From Thalassotalea agarivorans (GTDB taxonomy: Bacteria; Pseudomonadota; Gammaproteobacteria; Enterobacterales; Alteromonadaceae), in assembly GCF_030295955.1 (NCBI RefSeq), contig NZ_AP027363.1:930001-994000 (forward strand): a stretch of 64,000 nucleotides of DNA, given 5' to 3'. The notes beneath the pieces were generated by a model. The model saw only the letters and a list, made by a program, of their open reading frames with translations. It had not been told where the DNA came from and did no database searches. Of the stretch, positions 42,471-54,905 are shown piece by piece. How positions within the stretch are numbered: position 1 is the stretch's first letter; each line of letters opens with the position of its first letter. Both the position numbers and the translations under genes were made by a program.

Positions 42471-43496
42471 ATGGATGCAAATAAAGAAAAAGCGTTAGCC
42501 GCAGCACTTGGTCAAATTGAACGTCAATTTGGTAAAGGTTCGATCATGAAGTTGGGTGAAAACCGCAGCATGAACGTTGAAACCATTTCTACAGGTTCAA
42601 TTGGTTTAGATATTGCGCTTGGCGCTGGTGGTCTTCCAATGGGACGTGTTGTTGAAATTTATGGTCCTGAATCAAGTGGTAAAACAACCTTAACACTAGA
42701 GGTTATTGCCGAAGCACAACGTAACGGAAAAGTTTGTGCCTTTGTTGATGCTGAGCATGCTTTGGATCCAATTTATGCCGCTAAGCTTGGTGTAAACGTA
42801 GATGAGCTATTAGTATCGCAACCAGATACAGGCGAACAAGCGTTAGAGATATGCGACATGTTAACTCGCTCTGGTGCTATTGACGTTATCGTAGTCGACT
42901 CGGTAGCTGCGTTAACGCCAAAAGCTGAGATTGAAGGTGACATGGGGGATTCGCACGTTGGTTTGCAAGCACGTATGTTGTCGCAAGCTATGCGTAAACT
43001 TACGGGTAATCTGAAGCAGTCGAATACCATGATGATTTTCATCAACCAAATTCGTATGAAGATCGGTGTTATGTTTGGTAACCCTGAAACAACAACGGGT
43101 GGTAATGCACTGAAGTTCTATGCGTCAGTACGTTTAGATATTCGTAGAATTGGTGCAGTGAAGCAAGGCGACGAAATTGTTGGTAATGAAACGCGCGTTA
43201 AGGTAGTGAAAAACAAGATTGCACCACCATTTAAACAAGTTGAATTTCAAATTATGTATGGCGAAGGCATCAATAACTATGGTGAATTGATCGACCTAGG
43301 TGTACAAAACAAAATGGTTGAAAAAGCGGGTGCTTGGTACAGCTATAACGGCGACAAGATAGGTCAAGGTAAGGCTAATGCGGTTAACTTTTTGAAAGAG
43401 AACCCAGAAATTGCTAACGAAATCGACAGCCGTATTCGTGAAATTTACTTAAACAAAAACGTAGAGCAAGACGAAGAAGAAGCAGTAGCTGAATAA
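42471..43496 (+). CDS. recA: Recombinase RecA
   Basis: 341 residues from ATG 42471, which follows GGGAG by 6-7 nt and yields [19 protein letters not shown]. The frame extends to 42438, but that start lacks support. Walker [11 protein letters not shown], loop L1 region [20 protein letters not shown] and loop L2 [18 protein letters not shown] are present, with an acidic C-terminus ([10 protein letters not shown]). Catalyses strand exchange and LexA cleavage; induced by SOS through the LexA box. Confidence 0.98.
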   Translation: MDANKEKALAAALGQIERQFGKGSIMKLGENRSMNVETISTGSIGLDIALGAGGLPMGRVVEIYGPESSGKTTLTLEVIAEAQRNGKVCAFVDAEHALDPIYAAKLGVNVDELLVSQPDTGEQALEICDMLTRSGAIDVIVVDSVAALTPKAEIEGDMGDSHVGLQARMLSQAMRKLTGNLKQSNTMMIFINQIRMKIGVMFGNPETTTGGNALKFYASVRLDIRRIGAVKQGDEIVGNETRVKVVKNKIAPPFKQVEFQIMYGEGINNYGELIDLGVQNKMVEKAGAWYSYNGDKIGQGKANAVNFLKENPEIANEIDSRIREIYLNKNVEQDEEEAVAE

Positions 43497-43519
43497 ATCG
43501 TTAAGCTGGTTATACATTG

Positions 43520-43549
43520 AAACGCCGCTAATAATTAGCGGCGTTTTTT
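43520..43549 (+). terminator. Terminator of recA
   Basis: AACGCCGCTAAT/AATTAGCGGCGTT hairpin followed by T6, close to the convergent fghA stop. Confidence 0.88.
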
Positions 43550-43554
43550 AATGC

Positions 43555-45527
<1,973 letters not shown>

Positions 45528-45580
45528 TCACTTGTATAAAAATGTAGTTGTCTTTTTGTGGTTTCGAAAGAAAATATTTT

Positions 45581-45620
45581 GGACGTCTATACGTTTAGAT
45601 GTTGACATATCTAGAAATCT
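45581..45620. promoter_or_regulatory. MetJ operator (five tandem met boxes)
   Basis: Five contiguous 8-mers resemble AGACGTCT: GGACGTCT, ATACGTTT, AGATGTTG, ACATATCT and AGAAATCT (7, 6, 5, 5 and 6 matches of 8 by eye). A TTGACA at 45602-45607 lies inside the array and may be the -35. It begins 88 nt before the metA ATG. MetJ with S-adenosylmethionine represses at such arrays. Confidence 0.85.
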
Positions 45621-45668
45621 AAGCGACATTTATAGCTAAGCTAGCACAAAACTATTTAAAAGATTTTT

Positions 45669-46613
45669 ATGCCAATAAAAATACCTGACCAATTACCCGC
45701 ATTGTCGGTACTTGATAAAGAGAATATCTTCGTGATGTCGGAGCATCGCGCGGTGAATCAGGATATTCGTCCAATGGAAGTGGCAATCTTGAATTTGATG
45801 CCCAATAAAATAGAAACGGAAGTTCAAATTCTCAGGGTATTAGCCAATACACCACTGCAAATAAATGTCGACTTAGTGCGGATTCACGCGAATGAATCTA
45901 AAAATACGCCTAAGCAACATTTAGATAATTTTTATCGTTTGTTTGACGACATAAAAGACAAGCAATATGACGGTTTGATAGTCACTGGAGCACCATTAGC
46001 ACTAATGGACTACTCGCAAGTAAGCTATTGGGACAAGATTTGCGAGGTGTTTGATTGGGCGGAGAAAAATGTCACCTCTACCATGTATAGTTGTTGGGCA
46101 GCGCATGCCGCGTTGTATCATCATTACGGTTTAAAGCGCCACTTACGAGACACTAAGCTGTCGGGGGTGTTTACGCATAACACGTTAGATCCAACTGAGC
46201 AGCTAACACGTGGTTTTGATGAAACATTCAGTGTTCCTCATTCTCGCTATGGTTACATTGATAGATCAGATTATGAATCTGTGCCTGACTTGCGCATACT
46301 CGCAGAATCAGAGCAAGCAGGGGTGTATCTTGTCGCCAGTAAAAATAAGCAGCAGGTCTATTTAACCGGTCATCCGGAGTACGATCCGTTGACGCTACAT
46401 GATGAGTATCATCGCGATTTAGCCGCAGATTTATCACCGCATATTCCTGAAAATTACTATCCAGATTCAAATGTTAGTAATAAACCCGTTACCAATTGGC
46501 GAAGTCATGGTAGTTTGCTGTTTACTAATTGGTTAAATTATTACGTTTACCAGATAACACCATATAAGTTAGACGCGGAAAATATCCAAGCGATCCATCC
46601 AGGAAAAAAGTAA
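45669..46613 (+). CDS. metA: Homoserine O-succinyltransferase
   Basis: 314 residues. MetA fold with EIAILNLMPNKI-like start (VAILNLMPNKIETEVQ), glutaminase-like nucleophile Cys in YSCWAAHAALYHHYG and a catalytic Glu in the HPEYD motif. It activates homoserine with succinyl-CoA (acetyl-CoA in some members) as the first step of methionine synthesis. The stop is adjacent to the metH ATG, so the two form an operon under the MetJ array. Confidence 0.96.
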   Translation: MPIKIPDQLPALSVLDKENIFVMSEHRAVNQDIRPMEVAILNLMPNKIETEVQILRVLANTPLQINVDLVRIHANESKNTPKQHLDNFYRLFDDIKDKQYDGLIVTGAPLALMDYSQVSYWDKICEVFDWAEKNVTSTMYSCWAAHAALYHHYGLKRHLRDTKLSGVFTHNTLDPTEQLTRGFDETFSVPHSRYGYIDRSDYESVPDLRILAESEQAGVYLVASKNKQQVYLTGHPEYDPLTLHDEYHRDLAADLSPHIPENYYPDSNVSNKPVTNWRSHGSLLFTNWLNYYVYQITPYKLDAENIQAIHPGKK

Positions 46614-49600
46614 ATGACATTAGCAGTAGTAGAATCCCCCCTTTTTAGCACGATTAAACGTGCCTTGTCAGAGCGCATACTTATTTTGGATGGCGCTATG
46701 GGGACAATGATCCAAGGATATAAGTTCGAAGAAGAAGATTATCGTGGCGAGCGTTTTAAGGATTGGCATTGTGACGTAAAAGGAAATAACGACCTTTTGG
46801 TGCTGACCCAACCTGATGTTATCAAAGATATTCACAAAGAATATTTAGCTGCCGGCGCCGATATTATTGAGACCAATACCTTTAACGCTACAACCATTGC
46901 TATGGCCGACTATGACATGGAGTCGATTAGTGCCGAAATCAATTTGCAAGCAGCCAAGCTAGCGAGAGAAGCGGTCGATGAATTTAATGCAAAAACGCCA
47001 GATAAACCTCGATTTGTTGCCGGTGTACTTGGTCCAACAAACCGTACTTGCTCCATTTCGCCGGATGTTAATGACCCGGCCTTTCGAAACGTTAGCTTTA
47101 ATGAGCTTAAAGACGCCTATATAGAATCAACCAAAGCGTTAATTGAAGGCGGTAGCGATATTATCTTAATCGAAACCATTTTTGACACGTTAAATGCAAA
47201 GGCCGCAATCTTCGCGATTGAAACGGTATTTGAAGAGCAGGGTGTGCGCTTACCTGTGATGATATCGGGCACAATTACAGATGCCTCTGGGCGTACATTG
47301 TCCGGTCAAACAACAGAAGCTTTTTACAATTCATTACGCCACGCTAAACCAATTTCTTTTGGTTTAAATTGTGCATTAGGGCCGGTTGAACTAAGACAGT
47401 ATGTAGAAGAGTTGAGTCGTATCAGTGACGTGGCAGTGACGGCTCACCCAAATGCTGGTTTACCTAACGCCTTTGGTGAATATGACTTTACCGTTGAGGA
47501 TATGAACGCCCATATTGAAGAGTGGGCAAACAGTGGCTTTTTAAATGTGATAGGTGGCTGCTGTGGTACCACACCAGATCATATACGTGGCATGGCTGAA
47601 ACGGTTGCTTCTAAAGCGCCGAGAAAAATAGAGCCGCGTCCTATCGCTTGCAGGCTCTCTGGTTTAGAACCATTAACAATCGATGAACAAACCTTGTTTG
47701 TGAATGTTGGTGAACGAACCAATGTTACTGGCTCTGCGGTATTTAAGCGACTGATCACGGAAGAAAACTACGATCAAGCAATATCTGTTGCACTTCAGCA
47801 AGTAGAAAATGGTGCTCAAATTATTGATATCAACATGGATGAGGGCATGCTCGATTCTCAAGCATGTATGGTGAGATTCCTCAATTTGATTGCCGGTGAA
47901 CCTGATATCGCTAAAGTGCCTATTATGATCGATAGCTCGAAATGGGACATTTTAGAAGCGGGTTTGCAATGTATCCAAGGTAAAGGTGTTGTTAACTCGA
48001 TAAGCTTAAAAGAAGGCGAAGCAATTTTCCGCGAGCAAGCAGAGCTATTGCGCCGATATGGCGCGGCGGTTATCGTTATGGCGTTCGATGAAGTCGGACA
48101 GGCAGATACGCGAGAGCGTAAATTTGAAATCTGTCAGCGCGCTTATAACATTCTTGTTAACGAGATTGGCTTTCCTGCCGAAGATATCATCTTCGATCCA
48201 AATATCTTTGCCGTAGCAACAGGTATTGATGAGCATAATAACTACGCGGTAGATTTCATCGAAGCGACTGCAGGTATCAAACAACACCTGCCACATGCGA
48301 TGGTTTCAGGTGGTGTGTCTAACGTGTCGTTTTCATTTAGAGGAAACAATCCAGTCCGCGAGGCGATACATGCCGTATTTTTATATCACGCTATTCGAAA
48401 TGGCATGGATATGGGTATTGTTAACGCCGGTCAACTCGCTATATATTCCGACCTGCCAGCTAAGTTAAAAAAGGCGGTAGAAGATGTTGTGCTCAATAGC
48501 GATGACGGCGCAACAGAACGCTTGCTTGAAATAGCCGACGAGTATAGAGAGCAAGGCGCAACAAAAGACAATAAACAAGATCAAGCTTGGCGTGAGCTGC
48601 CTGTAGCTAAACGATTAGAACATGCTTTGGTTAAAGGTATTAACGAGTTTATCGTTGCAGACACGGAAGAAGCTCGCTTGTCCGTCGATAGGCCGCTAGA
48701 GGTTATCGAAGGGCCGTTAATGGACGGTATGAATACCGTTGGCGATTTGTTTGGCGCAGGCGAAATGTTTTTGCCACAGGTAGTTAAATCTGCTCGCGTA
48801 ATGAAGCAAGCGGTTGCTTACTTGCAACCCTACATTGAGGCAGAAAAAACCGCGGCTAAATCTAATGGTAAGGTCTTACTCGCAACGGTAAAAGGCGACG
48901 TCCACGATATTGGTAAAAACATTGTTGGTGTTGTTCTGCAATGTAACAACTTCGAAATTATCGATTTAGGCGTAATGGTGCCTTGTGAAGAGATTTTAAA
49001 AGTCGCCAAAGCTGAGCAATGTGACATCATTGGCTTGTCTGGACTTATCACGCCGTCGTTAGATGAGATGGTCCATGTTGCCAAAGAAATGCAACGCCAA
49101 GATTTTGATTTACCCTTATTGATTGGTGGTGCGACAACTTCTAAGGCGCATACTGCGGTAAAAATTGAGCAGCAATATCAACACCCTGTTGTTTACGTTC
49201 CAAACGCGTCTCGCAGTGTATCAGTGGTTAACAGTTTGATGTCAGATGAACTTCGCCCGGCGTTTATGGAACGTTTGAATGATGAATATGAACGCACGCG
49301 CGCGCGACATTTTAATAAAGGGCCTCGTTCAGAACTTATTGATTTAGCAACAGCTCGAGCAAACGCTGCGCCAATTAGCTTCGATAATTACACACCGAAA
49401 AAGCCGAATAAATTAGGTGTCACTGTATTGGATGACATTGATTTAAATGTGGTTAGAAATTACATCGACTGGACACCATTTTTTATGACCTGGCAATTGT
49501 CAGGCAAGTATCCAAAGATTCTTGAACATGAACTTGTCGGAGAAGAAGCAACAAAACTGTTTAATGACGCCAACGCGATGATTGATGATGTTATTGCGCA

Positions 49601-50312
49601 AAATAAGTTAGCAGCAAAAGCGGTAATCGGTTTGTTCCCTGCCTATCGAGAAGGAGATGACATTCAAGTATTGGATGTTGCGGGTCAATCGCCGTTAATG
49701 AAATTGCAACAGCTAAGACAGCAAGGTAAGAAGAAAGTCGGACAGTTCAATCGCTGTTTGTCTGATTATGTTGCTGCCAAAGAAGACAATATCGACGACT
49801 ATATTGGTGCCTTTGCAGTGTCTGCAGGTTTTGGTGCAGATGAACTAGTCGCAGCATTTGATGCCGAGCATGACACTTACAATAGTATTTTATGTAAAGC
49901 CGTTGCCGACAGACTAGCAGAAGCAACTGCTGAATACTTGCACGAGCAAGTGCGCAAACACTTCTGGGGATATGCACCTGATGAAGCGTTTGATAATGAA
50001 GCGCTGATTCGTGAGAGTTATCAGGGAATTCGACCTGCTCCTGGTTATCCAGCATGTCCAGAACATACCGAGAAAGGCTTGTTGTGGGAGCTGTTGGATG
50101 TTGAAAACAACATCGGCATGGAATTAACCTCAAGCTACGCTATGTGGCCAGGTGCCGCTGTCAGCGGTTGGTATTTTGCTCACCCTGATAGTAAGTATTT
50201 CGCGGTAGCGAAAATAGCAAAGGATCAAGTGGAAAGTTACGCTGCACGTAAAGGTTTTTCCGTTGAAGAAGCGGAAAAATGGCTAGCAAGTAACCTTGAC
50301 TACGAACCTTAA
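46614..50312 (+). CDS. metH: Cobalamin-dependent methionine synthase
   Basis: 1232 residues with four modules in order: homocysteine-binding barrel (zinc ligands ending in [11 protein letters not shown]), methyltetrahydrofolate-binding barrel ([14 protein letters not shown]), B12-binding cap and Rossmann part ([15 protein letters not shown], with the DxHxxG His that ligates cobalt), and the C-terminal SAM reactivation domain ([11 protein letters not shown]). It methylates homocysteine to methionine. Immediate neighbour of metA, an economical arrangement. Confidence 0.98.
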   Translation: MTLAVVESPLFSTIKRALSERILILDGAMGTMIQGYKFEEEDYRGERFKDWHCDVKGNNDLLVLTQPDVIKDIHKEYLAAGADIIETNTFNATTIAMADYDMESISAEINLQAAKLAREAVDEFNAKTPDKPRFVAGVLGPTNRTCSISPDVNDPAFRNVSFNELKDAYIESTKALIEGGSDIILIETIFDTLNAKAAIFAIETVFEEQGVRLPVMISGTITDASGRTLSGQTTEAFYNSLRHAKPISFGLNCALGPVELRQYVEELSRISDVAVTAHPNAGLPNAFGEYDFTVEDMNAHIEEWANSGFLNVIGGCCGTTPDHIRGMAETVASKAPRKIEPRPIACRLSGLEPLTIDEQTLFVNVGERTNVTGSAVFKRLITEENYDQAISVALQQVENGAQIIDINMDEGMLDSQACMVRFLNLIAGEPDIAKVPIMIDSSKWDILEAGLQCIQGKGVVNSISLKEGEAIFREQAELLRRYGAAVIVMAFDEVGQADTRERKFEICQRAYNILVNEIGFPAEDIIFDPNIFAVATGIDEHNNYAVDFIEATAGIKQHLPHAMVSGGVSNVSFSFRGNNPVREAIHAVFLYHAIRNGMDMGIVNAGQLAIYSDLPAKLKKAVEDVVLNSDDGATERLLEIADEYREQGATKDNKQDQAWRELPVAKRLEHALVKGINEFIVADTEEARLSVDRPLEVIEGPLMDGMNTVGDLFGAGEMFLPQVVKSARVMKQAVAYLQPYIEAEKTAAKSNGKVLLATVKGDVHDIGKNIVGVVLQCNNFEIIDLGVMVPCEEILKVAKAEQCDIIGLSGLITPSLDEMVHVAKEMQRQDFDLPLLIGGATTSKAHTAVKIEQQYQHPVVYVPNASRSVSVVNSLMSDELRPAFMERLNDEYERTRARHFNKGPRSELIDLATARANAAPISFDNYTPKKPNKLGVTVLDDIDLNVVRNYIDWTPFFMTWQLSGKYPKILEHELVGEEATKLFNDANAMIDDVIAQNKLAAKAVIGLFPAYREGDDIQVLDVAGQSPLMKLQQLRQQGKKKVGQFNRCLSDYVAAKEDNIDDYIGAFAVSAGFGADELVAAFDAEHDTYNSILCKAVADRLAEATAEYLHEQVRKHFWGYAPDEAFDNEALIRESYQGIRPAPGYPACPEHTEKGLLWELLDVENNIGMELTSSYAMWPGAAVSGWYFAHPDSKYFAVAKIAKDQVESYAARKGFSVEEAEKWLASNLDYEP

Positions 50313-50335
50313 GCTTTCACATCATATCTGGCATC

Positions 50336-50353
50336 GCCTACATGGATGTAGGC
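50336..50353 (+). terminator. Hairpin after metH
   Basis: GCCTACAT-GG-ATGTAGGC perfect stem. A T-rich tract follows after about 12 nt, so it is an imperfect terminator. Confidence 0.55.
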
Positions 50354-50408
50354 GTGTACACTTCTATTTTTTACATACTTTCTTAAACTCAGCATATAGC
50401 TTATCCAG

Positions 50409-50426
50409 TGTAAAAATTTATTTACA
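50409..50426. promoter_or_regulatory. TyrR box upstream of aroF-tyrA
   Basis: TGTAAA-AATTTA-TTTACA is a perfect match to the strong TyrR box TGTAAA-N6-TTTACA. TGTAAA at 50438 begins a weaker partner 29 bp away. Paired strong and weak boxes are typical for tyrosine-dependent TyrR repression of aroF-tyrA. Confidence 0.85.
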
Positions 50427-50700
50427 TAGCACTATAATGTAAAAAATTATAAAAAAATGTTTTTTTATAAAAATAATGCTTGCATGAAAGGGGTATTACT
50501 TGTTAAAAAGTAGTCACTCTGGCGAGTAAATTTTTTATTAAACAGTTAAGTTTTAGGTAATGAAACAACTTAGTACACCTCATTTTCGATATTATCGCCA
50601 CTACCCTCTTTATTGGTAAGTCTTACTTACTGATACCCTCTGCCTTTGCGCAATTTTTATAAAACACCTTTATTATTTTTACAATTTGATGGATTAGGCC

Positions 50701-51783
50701 ATGACTACACAAGCAAGCGGTGCTTTGAATGATATTCACGTTAATGCTGAAGAAGTGCTTATCACCCCTGGACAATTAAGAGAAAAGTTACCCCTGTCGA
50801 CACAAGGGCGAGCTTTCATTATCGATGCTCGCAATACGATCGCAGATATTATTCACAAACGAGACCCTCGCCTTTTGGTGATTAGTGGTCCTTGTTCTGT
50901 GCATGATGTCGAAGCGGCAAAGGCATACGCACTCAAGCTTAAAGAACTTCATGATCAGTATAAAGATACACTCTATATTGTAATGCGCGTCTACTTTGAA
51001 AAACCGCGCACAACCGTAGGCTGGAAGGGGCTTATCAACGACCCTAACATGGACGGCAGCTTCAATGTTGATGAAGGTTTATGGAAGGCAAGAGAGTTAC
51101 TGTTGTTCCTAACGGAGCTTGGCTTACCACTTGCAACTGAGGCTCTCGACCCTATTAGTCCTCAATACTTGGCCGAGCTATTTAGCTGGTCGGCGATTGG
51201 CGCTCGTACCACAGAATCACAAACGCATAGAGAAATGGCTAGTGGCTTGTCGATGCCGGTCGGATTTAAAAATGGTACCAACGGCAGTTTGGATGTAGCG
51301 ATTAATGCAATGAAGTCTGCAGCACATGCGCACAGATTTATGGGCATTAACCGTCAAGGACAAGTAGCCTTAATCAAAACCTCTGGCAACCCAGACGGTC
51401 ACGTGATTTTGCGTGGTGGTAAACAACCTAATTACGATTCAGTAAACATTGCATTGTGTGAGCAAGAGCTTGCTCAAGCTAACTTGGAAGCGTCTATTGT
51501 CGTCGATTGCAGCCATGGTAATTCAAACAAGGACTATAAACGTCAGCCGCTGGTGGCTGATAATGTCTTCAATCAAATTGTCGAAGGGAATAAATCAATC
51601 ATCGGTATTATGCTAGAAAGCCACCTAAACGAAGGGAATCAAAGTGCTGATCTGCCAAGAAATGAATTAGCCTTTGGCGTTTCGGTAACAGACGCTTGCA
51701 TCGATTTTGAAACTACTTCAACATTAATTGCATCGGCAGCGGAAAAATTAAACACCGTGTTACCACAACGAATAGCAGATTAA
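50701..51783 (+). CDS. aroF: 3-deoxy-7-phosphoheptulonate synthase (probably Tyr-sensitive)
   Basis: 360 residues. Class I DAHP synthase with [52 protein letters not shown] and [12 protein letters not shown]. It condenses PEP and erythrose 4-phosphate at the entry of the shikimate pathway. The stop overlaps the tyrA ATG by 1 nt, and the TyrR box upstream supports the Tyr-regulated AroF assignment over AroG or AroH. The feedback class is not directly readable. Confidence 0.93.
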   Translation: MTTQASGALNDIHVNAEEVLITPGQLREKLPLSTQGRAFIIDARNTIADIIHKRDPRLLVISGPCSVHDVEAAKAYALKLKELHDQYKDTLYIVMRVYFEKPRTTVGWKGLINDPNMDGSFNVDEGLWKARELLLFLTELGLPLATEALDPISPQYLAELFSWSAIGARTTESQTHREMASGLSMPVGFKNGTNGSLDVAINAMKSAAHAHRFMGINRQGQVALIKTSGNPDGHVILRGGKQPNYDSVNIALCEQELAQANLEASIVVDCSHGNSNKDYKRQPLVADNVFNQIVEGNKSIIGIMLESHLNEGNQSADLPRNELAFGVSVTDACIDFETTSTLIASAAEKLNTVLPQRIAD

Positions 51784-52916
51784 TGAAGGATTTCACTCAA
51801 CAATTAAACAGCTTGCGCGCAGAAATAGACGAAATCGATAGCGCGCTAGTCGATTTGCTTGTAAAACGCAGAAAAGTCACCACGAAAGTGGGTGAATTAA
51901 AAACACAGGTAGGTATGCCTATTTTTGATGCGACAAGAGAAGCTGCATTAATTGAAAAACGTCGTTTTCAAGCGACCGAACATGGCTTGTCAGCAGATCT
52001 AATAGAAGATTTGCTGAGACGCATCATGCGTGACTCCTATGTCAGTCAAGACGAAAGTGGCTATCGCTGTGTTAATCCGAGTAGCAAAGATATTGTAGTA
52101 ATTGGTGGTAAAGGGCAGCTTGGTCAAGTCTTTGTAGATTTGTTCACGCGCTCTGGTTATTCCGTCAAAATAATTGATAAGGACGACTGGGCAAATGCGT
52201 CAACAATATTTACTAATGCGTCGTTAGTCCTTGTTGCCGTGCCTATTCGCATAACTTGTCAGGTTATAGAAGAGCTAAAATCTCTGCCCAAATCATGTAT
52301 TTTGGCTGATATCACCAGTATTAAACAAGAGCCTTTGGACGCTATGCTCAATGTCCATGACGGGCCAGTGTTAGGCTTGCACCCAATGTTTGGTCCCGAT
52401 GTAACAGGCATGGTTAAACAAACGGTGATTGTTTGCCAAGGCAGGCAAACAGAGGCAGCCGCATGGTTTATTGAGCAGCTGGCTGTGTGGGGCGCTTCGA
52501 TGTATCAAGTTGACGCGACAGCACATGATGAAGCGATGGCGATGGTTCAAGTGATGCGTCACTTCTCTACTATTGCATACGGCTATCATTTGATGCAGGA
52601 AAATGCTGACTTATCTCAGTTATTGGAGATGAGCTCTCCTATCTATCGTCTTGAATTAGTCATGGTAGGGCGTTTATTTGCACAAGACCCAGTGCTTTAC
52701 GCCGATATTATCTTTTCAAATAAACAAAACCTTGTCATGATGAAGCGCTTCGGCGAACGATTCTTGTCATTGTTGTCTGATGTTGAAAAAGGCGACAAAC
52801 AAGCCTTTGTATCAATGTTTGAACAGGTGGCGAATTGGTTTGGCGATTACGCACCGGCCTTTTTGGCGGAAAGCAAAGCAATGCTTCAAAAAGCAAATGA
52901 ACTTAAAAAAGATTAA
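51783..52916 (+). CDS. tyrA: Chorismate mutase / prephenate dehydrogenase
   Basis: 377 residues. The N-terminal AroQ chorismate mutase helix bundle ([20 protein letters not shown], about 1-90) is fused to the NAD-dependent prephenate dehydrogenase ([27 protein letters not shown], about 100-375). It leads to 4-hydroxyphenylpyruvate and tyrosine. Translationally coupled to aroF. Confidence 0.97.
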   Translation: MKDFTQQLNSLRAEIDEIDSALVDLLVKRRKVTTKVGELKTQVGMPIFDATREAALIEKRRFQATEHGLSADLIEDLLRRIMRDSYVSQDESGYRCVNPSSKDIVVIGGKGQLGQVFVDLFTRSGYSVKIIDKDDWANASTIFTNASLVLVAVPIRITCQVIEELKSLPKSCILADITSIKQEPLDAMLNVHDGPVLGLHPMFGPDVTGMVKQTVIVCQGRQTEAAAWFIEQLAVWGASMYQVDATAHDEAMAMVQVMRHFSTIAYGYHLMQENADLSQLLEMSSPIYRLELVMVGRLFAQDPVLYADIIFSNKQNLVMMKRFGERFLSLLSDVEKGDKQAFVSMFEQVANWFGDYAPAFLAESKAMLQKANELKKD

Positions 52917-52927
52917 AGGGACTGAAC

Positions 52928-53413
52928 ATGTTGCGCAACGCGATAGTTATAATTTGTTTAGCAGTATTAACTGCGTGTGCTAGTACTTCTGGCAGTGATA
53001 TCCACATTGGTGACATTAGCAAACGAACATTGATAGCGGACTACCCAAAGTTTTCTGCTACTTATGTTGATAAAAGGCTGACAGACAAGCAAACGGTGCA
53101 GCTTTTTTCGTGGCCAGAGGGTTTAAGAATTGACGTATTTTTTGGCACTTGGTGTCACGATAGTCAACGCGAAGTACCAAAATTTTTAAAAGCTATTGAA
53201 AAGCGTCCAATCGTTGCTTATCAATTAATTGGGCTAGATTACAATAAAACCGAACCTACAGGCAGGGCTGCAGCGGCTAACGTTAAGTTTACGCCTACCT
53301 TTGTTGTTTATGTTAATAATGAAGAAATTGGGCGTATTGTAGAGCGCACCAATAAAGGCTTTATTGAAGACATTACCGCGATGGTAAAACAGCATGAAAA
53401 AGAAAATAGTTAG
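52928..53413 (+). CDS. Thioredoxin-fold lipoprotein with single Cys active site
   Basis: 161 residues. Signal with lipobox LTAC (Cys17), then a thioredoxin-like domain with FFGTWCHDSQREVPKF, so the site is C76-H-D-S (CxxS), and a cis-Pro loop FTPTFVVYVNNEEIG. A CxxS site cannot form the usual disulfide; such proteins may act as monothiol oxidoreductases or chaperones. It starts 12 nt after tyrA and overlaps the next gene by 20 nt, so it is likely in the same transcript. Confidence 0.8.
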   Translation: MLRNAIVIICLAVLTACASTSGSDIHIGDISKRTLIADYPKFSATYVDKRLTDKQTVQLFSWPEGLRIDVFFGTWCHDSQREVPKFLKAIEKRPIVAYQLIGLDYNKTEPTGRAAAANVKFTPTFVVYVNNEEIGRIVERTNKGFIEDITAMVKQHEKENS

Positions 53414-53843
53414 TCTATTTGTTTTCTTGTTTGCGCCACTTGTATCAGCACAGCAACAGGCGCCAACCTTACAGCAGCAAATTCTTGCTGCTGATAATCA
53501 ATTTTTTACGGCATTTAATCAGTGCGATATCGATACTATGGCAACGATGTTTTCGCAAAAGCTAGAGTTCTATCACGATCAAGGTGGTCTAAGCGACTAC
53601 ACGCAATCTATGCAAAATACTCGTGCATTGTGTGAAAGGAACTTGGGCTTGCAACGAACGCTACTGATAGACACGGTAGAAATCCATCCAATAACAAATT
53701 TTGGTGCCATTCAAACGGGCCAGCATCAATTTTGCCATGAGGTCGAAGGTAAGATGGATTGTGGCACCTTTAAATTTTTGCATGTATGGCATTTAAAAGG
53801 CGATACCTGGCAACTTCATCGTGTGGTAAGTTATGACCATTAA
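53394..53843 (+). CDS. Exported NTF2-like (DUF4440) protein
   Basis: 149 residues. A signal peptide ends near FAPLVSA, then a SnoaL/DUF4440-type cone fold: AADNQFFTAFNQCDIDTMATMF, then LEFYHDQGG, with an end KFLHVWHLKGDTWQLHRVVSYDH. Periplasmic, function unknown. Overlaps the thioredoxin-like gene. A second NTF2-like gene lies at 54906. Confidence 0.82.
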   Translation: MKKKIVSLFVFLFAPLVSAQQQAPTLQQQILAADNQFFTAFNQCDIDTMATMFSQKLEFYHDQGGLSDYTQSMQNTRALCERNLGLQRTLLIDTVEIHPITNFGAIQTGQHQFCHEVEGKMDCGTFKFLHVWHLKGDTWQLHRVVSYDH

Positions 53844-53865
53844 AAAAGCACTTATAGTGCTTTTT
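53842..53865. terminator. Bidirectional terminator
   Basis: AAAAAAGCAC-TTATA-GTGCTTTTT type hairpin between the convergent NTF2-like gene and the XRE regulator, overlapping the latter's stop. Confidence 0.75.
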
Positions 53866-54055
53866 CTTCATCAATAAATATCGCCTCTATAGGCAGTTTA
53901 AACAACCTAGCGGCTTTAAACGCCAGAGGTAAACTTGGATCAAATTTACCTTTTTCAATCGCGTTAATCGTTTGCCTCGACACCTCTAACGCGTTAGCTA
54001 GATCTGCTTGCGTCCAGTCGCGCTCGGCACGTAATACTTTGAGGCGATTTTTCAT
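53852..54055 (-). CDS. Small XRE (Cro/CI) family transcriptional regulator
   Basis: 67 residues, essentially one helix-turn-helix domain: MKNRLKVLRAERDWTQADLANALEVSRQTINAIEKGKFDPSLPLAFKAARLF, then IEAIFIDEE. It overlaps the upstream membrane gene by 4 nt. Such pairs are common and form self-regulating units. The inverted repeats at 54479-54540 upstream of the pair are the likely binding site. Confidence 0.92.
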   Translation of the reverse strand: MKNRLKVLRAERDWTQADLANALEVSRQTINAIEKGKFDPSLPLAFKAARLFKLPIEAIFIDEEKAL

Positions 54056-54465
54056 GATAGTCTCGCTTTACCAATCAGCATAGATGTTAGGTAAGTGAGC
54101 GACATAATCATCACTAACACAGATATTTCAGCATCGCTTGCTATCACATTTGTGGTGTCTAACACTGAATAGGCTAAGCCTAATACTAAACCCGCTCCAA
54201 GGGTAATGGCCATTGCATCCATGTTTATTTTACGTTGCATTTCATCAAGGCTTTCTAAATGACGTTTGTTAGCAAGGATCATTGCAACGCCAAATCCAAC
54301 ATTAACCATAACCGCTAATAAAGTCAGGGCGACATGTTGCCAAATAAAAATAGGGCCAAAAGTTGCGATAGCTAAGGAAAAGACCCATGCAAATGTCCAA
54401 ATAGCCAAAGACTTTATACGATTTACTTGGTTTGCTTTCCACTGGCTGTTTGATTCAATATTCAT
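54052..54465 (-). CDS. Four-helix membrane protein paired with XRE regulator
   Basis: 137 residues. Four hydrophobic helices (LAIWTFAWVFSLAIATFG, VALTLLAVMVNVGFGVAMIL, then AITLGAGLVLGLAYSVL and SVLVMIMSLTYLTSMLI) with a conserved-looking loop NKRHLESLDEMQRKINMDAMA between helices 2 and 3. I know this layout from proteins encoded next to small XRE regulators, but not their function. First gene of the two-gene operon behind the 15-bp inverted repeats. Confidence 0.78.
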   Translation of the reverse strand: MNIESNSQWKANQVNRIKSLAIWTFAWVFSLAIATFGPIFIWQHVALTLLAVMVNVGFGVAMILANKRHLESLDEMQRKINMDAMAITLGAGLVLGLAYSVLDTTNVIASDAEISVLVMIMSLTYLTSMLIGKARLS

Positions 54466-54478
54466 TTACACCTCCAAA

Positions 54479-54540
54479 AAGTAAAGTAAACTTTACCTTA
54501 TGTTAGGTTTAAATTTTAAAAAGTCAAGTTTACTTTACTT
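54479..54540. promoter_or_regulatory. 15-bp exact inverted repeat, likely XRE operator
   Basis: AAGTAAAGTAAACTT (54479-54493) and its exact inverse AAGTTTACTTTACTT (54526-54540) flank 32 nt. They lie 14-75 nt upstream of the membrane-protein ATG. Each arm is itself part-symmetric (AAGT...ACTT), so each may bind one dimer. Strong by symmetry; the binding protein is inferred from position. Confidence 0.75.
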
Positions 54541-54553
54541 GTAAGAGTGTAAA

Positions 54554-54575
54554 AAAAGCACCCAAGGGTGCTTTT
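54554..54575 (-). terminator. Terminator of small membrane gene
   Basis: AAAAGCACCC-AA-GGGTGCTTTT. On the minus strand it is followed by a T-run after the stop at 54580. Confidence 0.75.
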
Positions 54576-54579
54576 AGTG

Positions 54580-54759
54580 CTACAGACCAAGCTTTTCCGT
54601 AATAGTTAGCGTTAATGCGCCAATTGCACCCCAAGTGGCACCAAAACGCAATGCGCCTTCAAAATTGTATCCATATACTAATAATTGCACCGCAAAAAAC
54701 ACCACTAGTAATGGAATAAACAAGCTTACAAATTGTTTGAGTAGTTTTATCGTATTCAT
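54580..54759 (-). CDS. Small membrane protein
   Basis: 59 residues from ATG 54759, which follows AAAAGGAAAAACAA; the longer frame to 54819 lacks a ribosome site. Two hydrophobic helices (FVSLFIPLLVVFFAVQLLVYG and GATWGAIGALTLTITEKLGL). Family not recognised. Monocistronic with its own terminator. Confidence 0.7.
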   Translation of the reverse strand: MNTIKLLKQFVSLFIPLLVVFFAVQLLVYGYNFEGALRFGATWGAIGALTLTITEKLGL

Positions 54760-54905
54760 TTGTTTTTCCTTTTTATTCAATACTCTAACCAAGTGTAGAC
54801 AACATTTTAGAATCCACAAACTTCAGATAAAGTGATTTTATTCATTGATTTTACAATGCTTTTTCTTTTACCCTAGTGGCGTATATTTAATGCTTTGAGG
54901 AATTT

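Larger units (their letters stand above)
50313..50700. other. metH-aroF intergenic region
   Basis: 388 nt without a gene. It holds the metH hairpin (50336-50353), a strong TyrR box (50409-50426), a weak second box (50438-50455) and an AT-rich promoter zone. No leader peptide was found. Confidence 0.6.
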
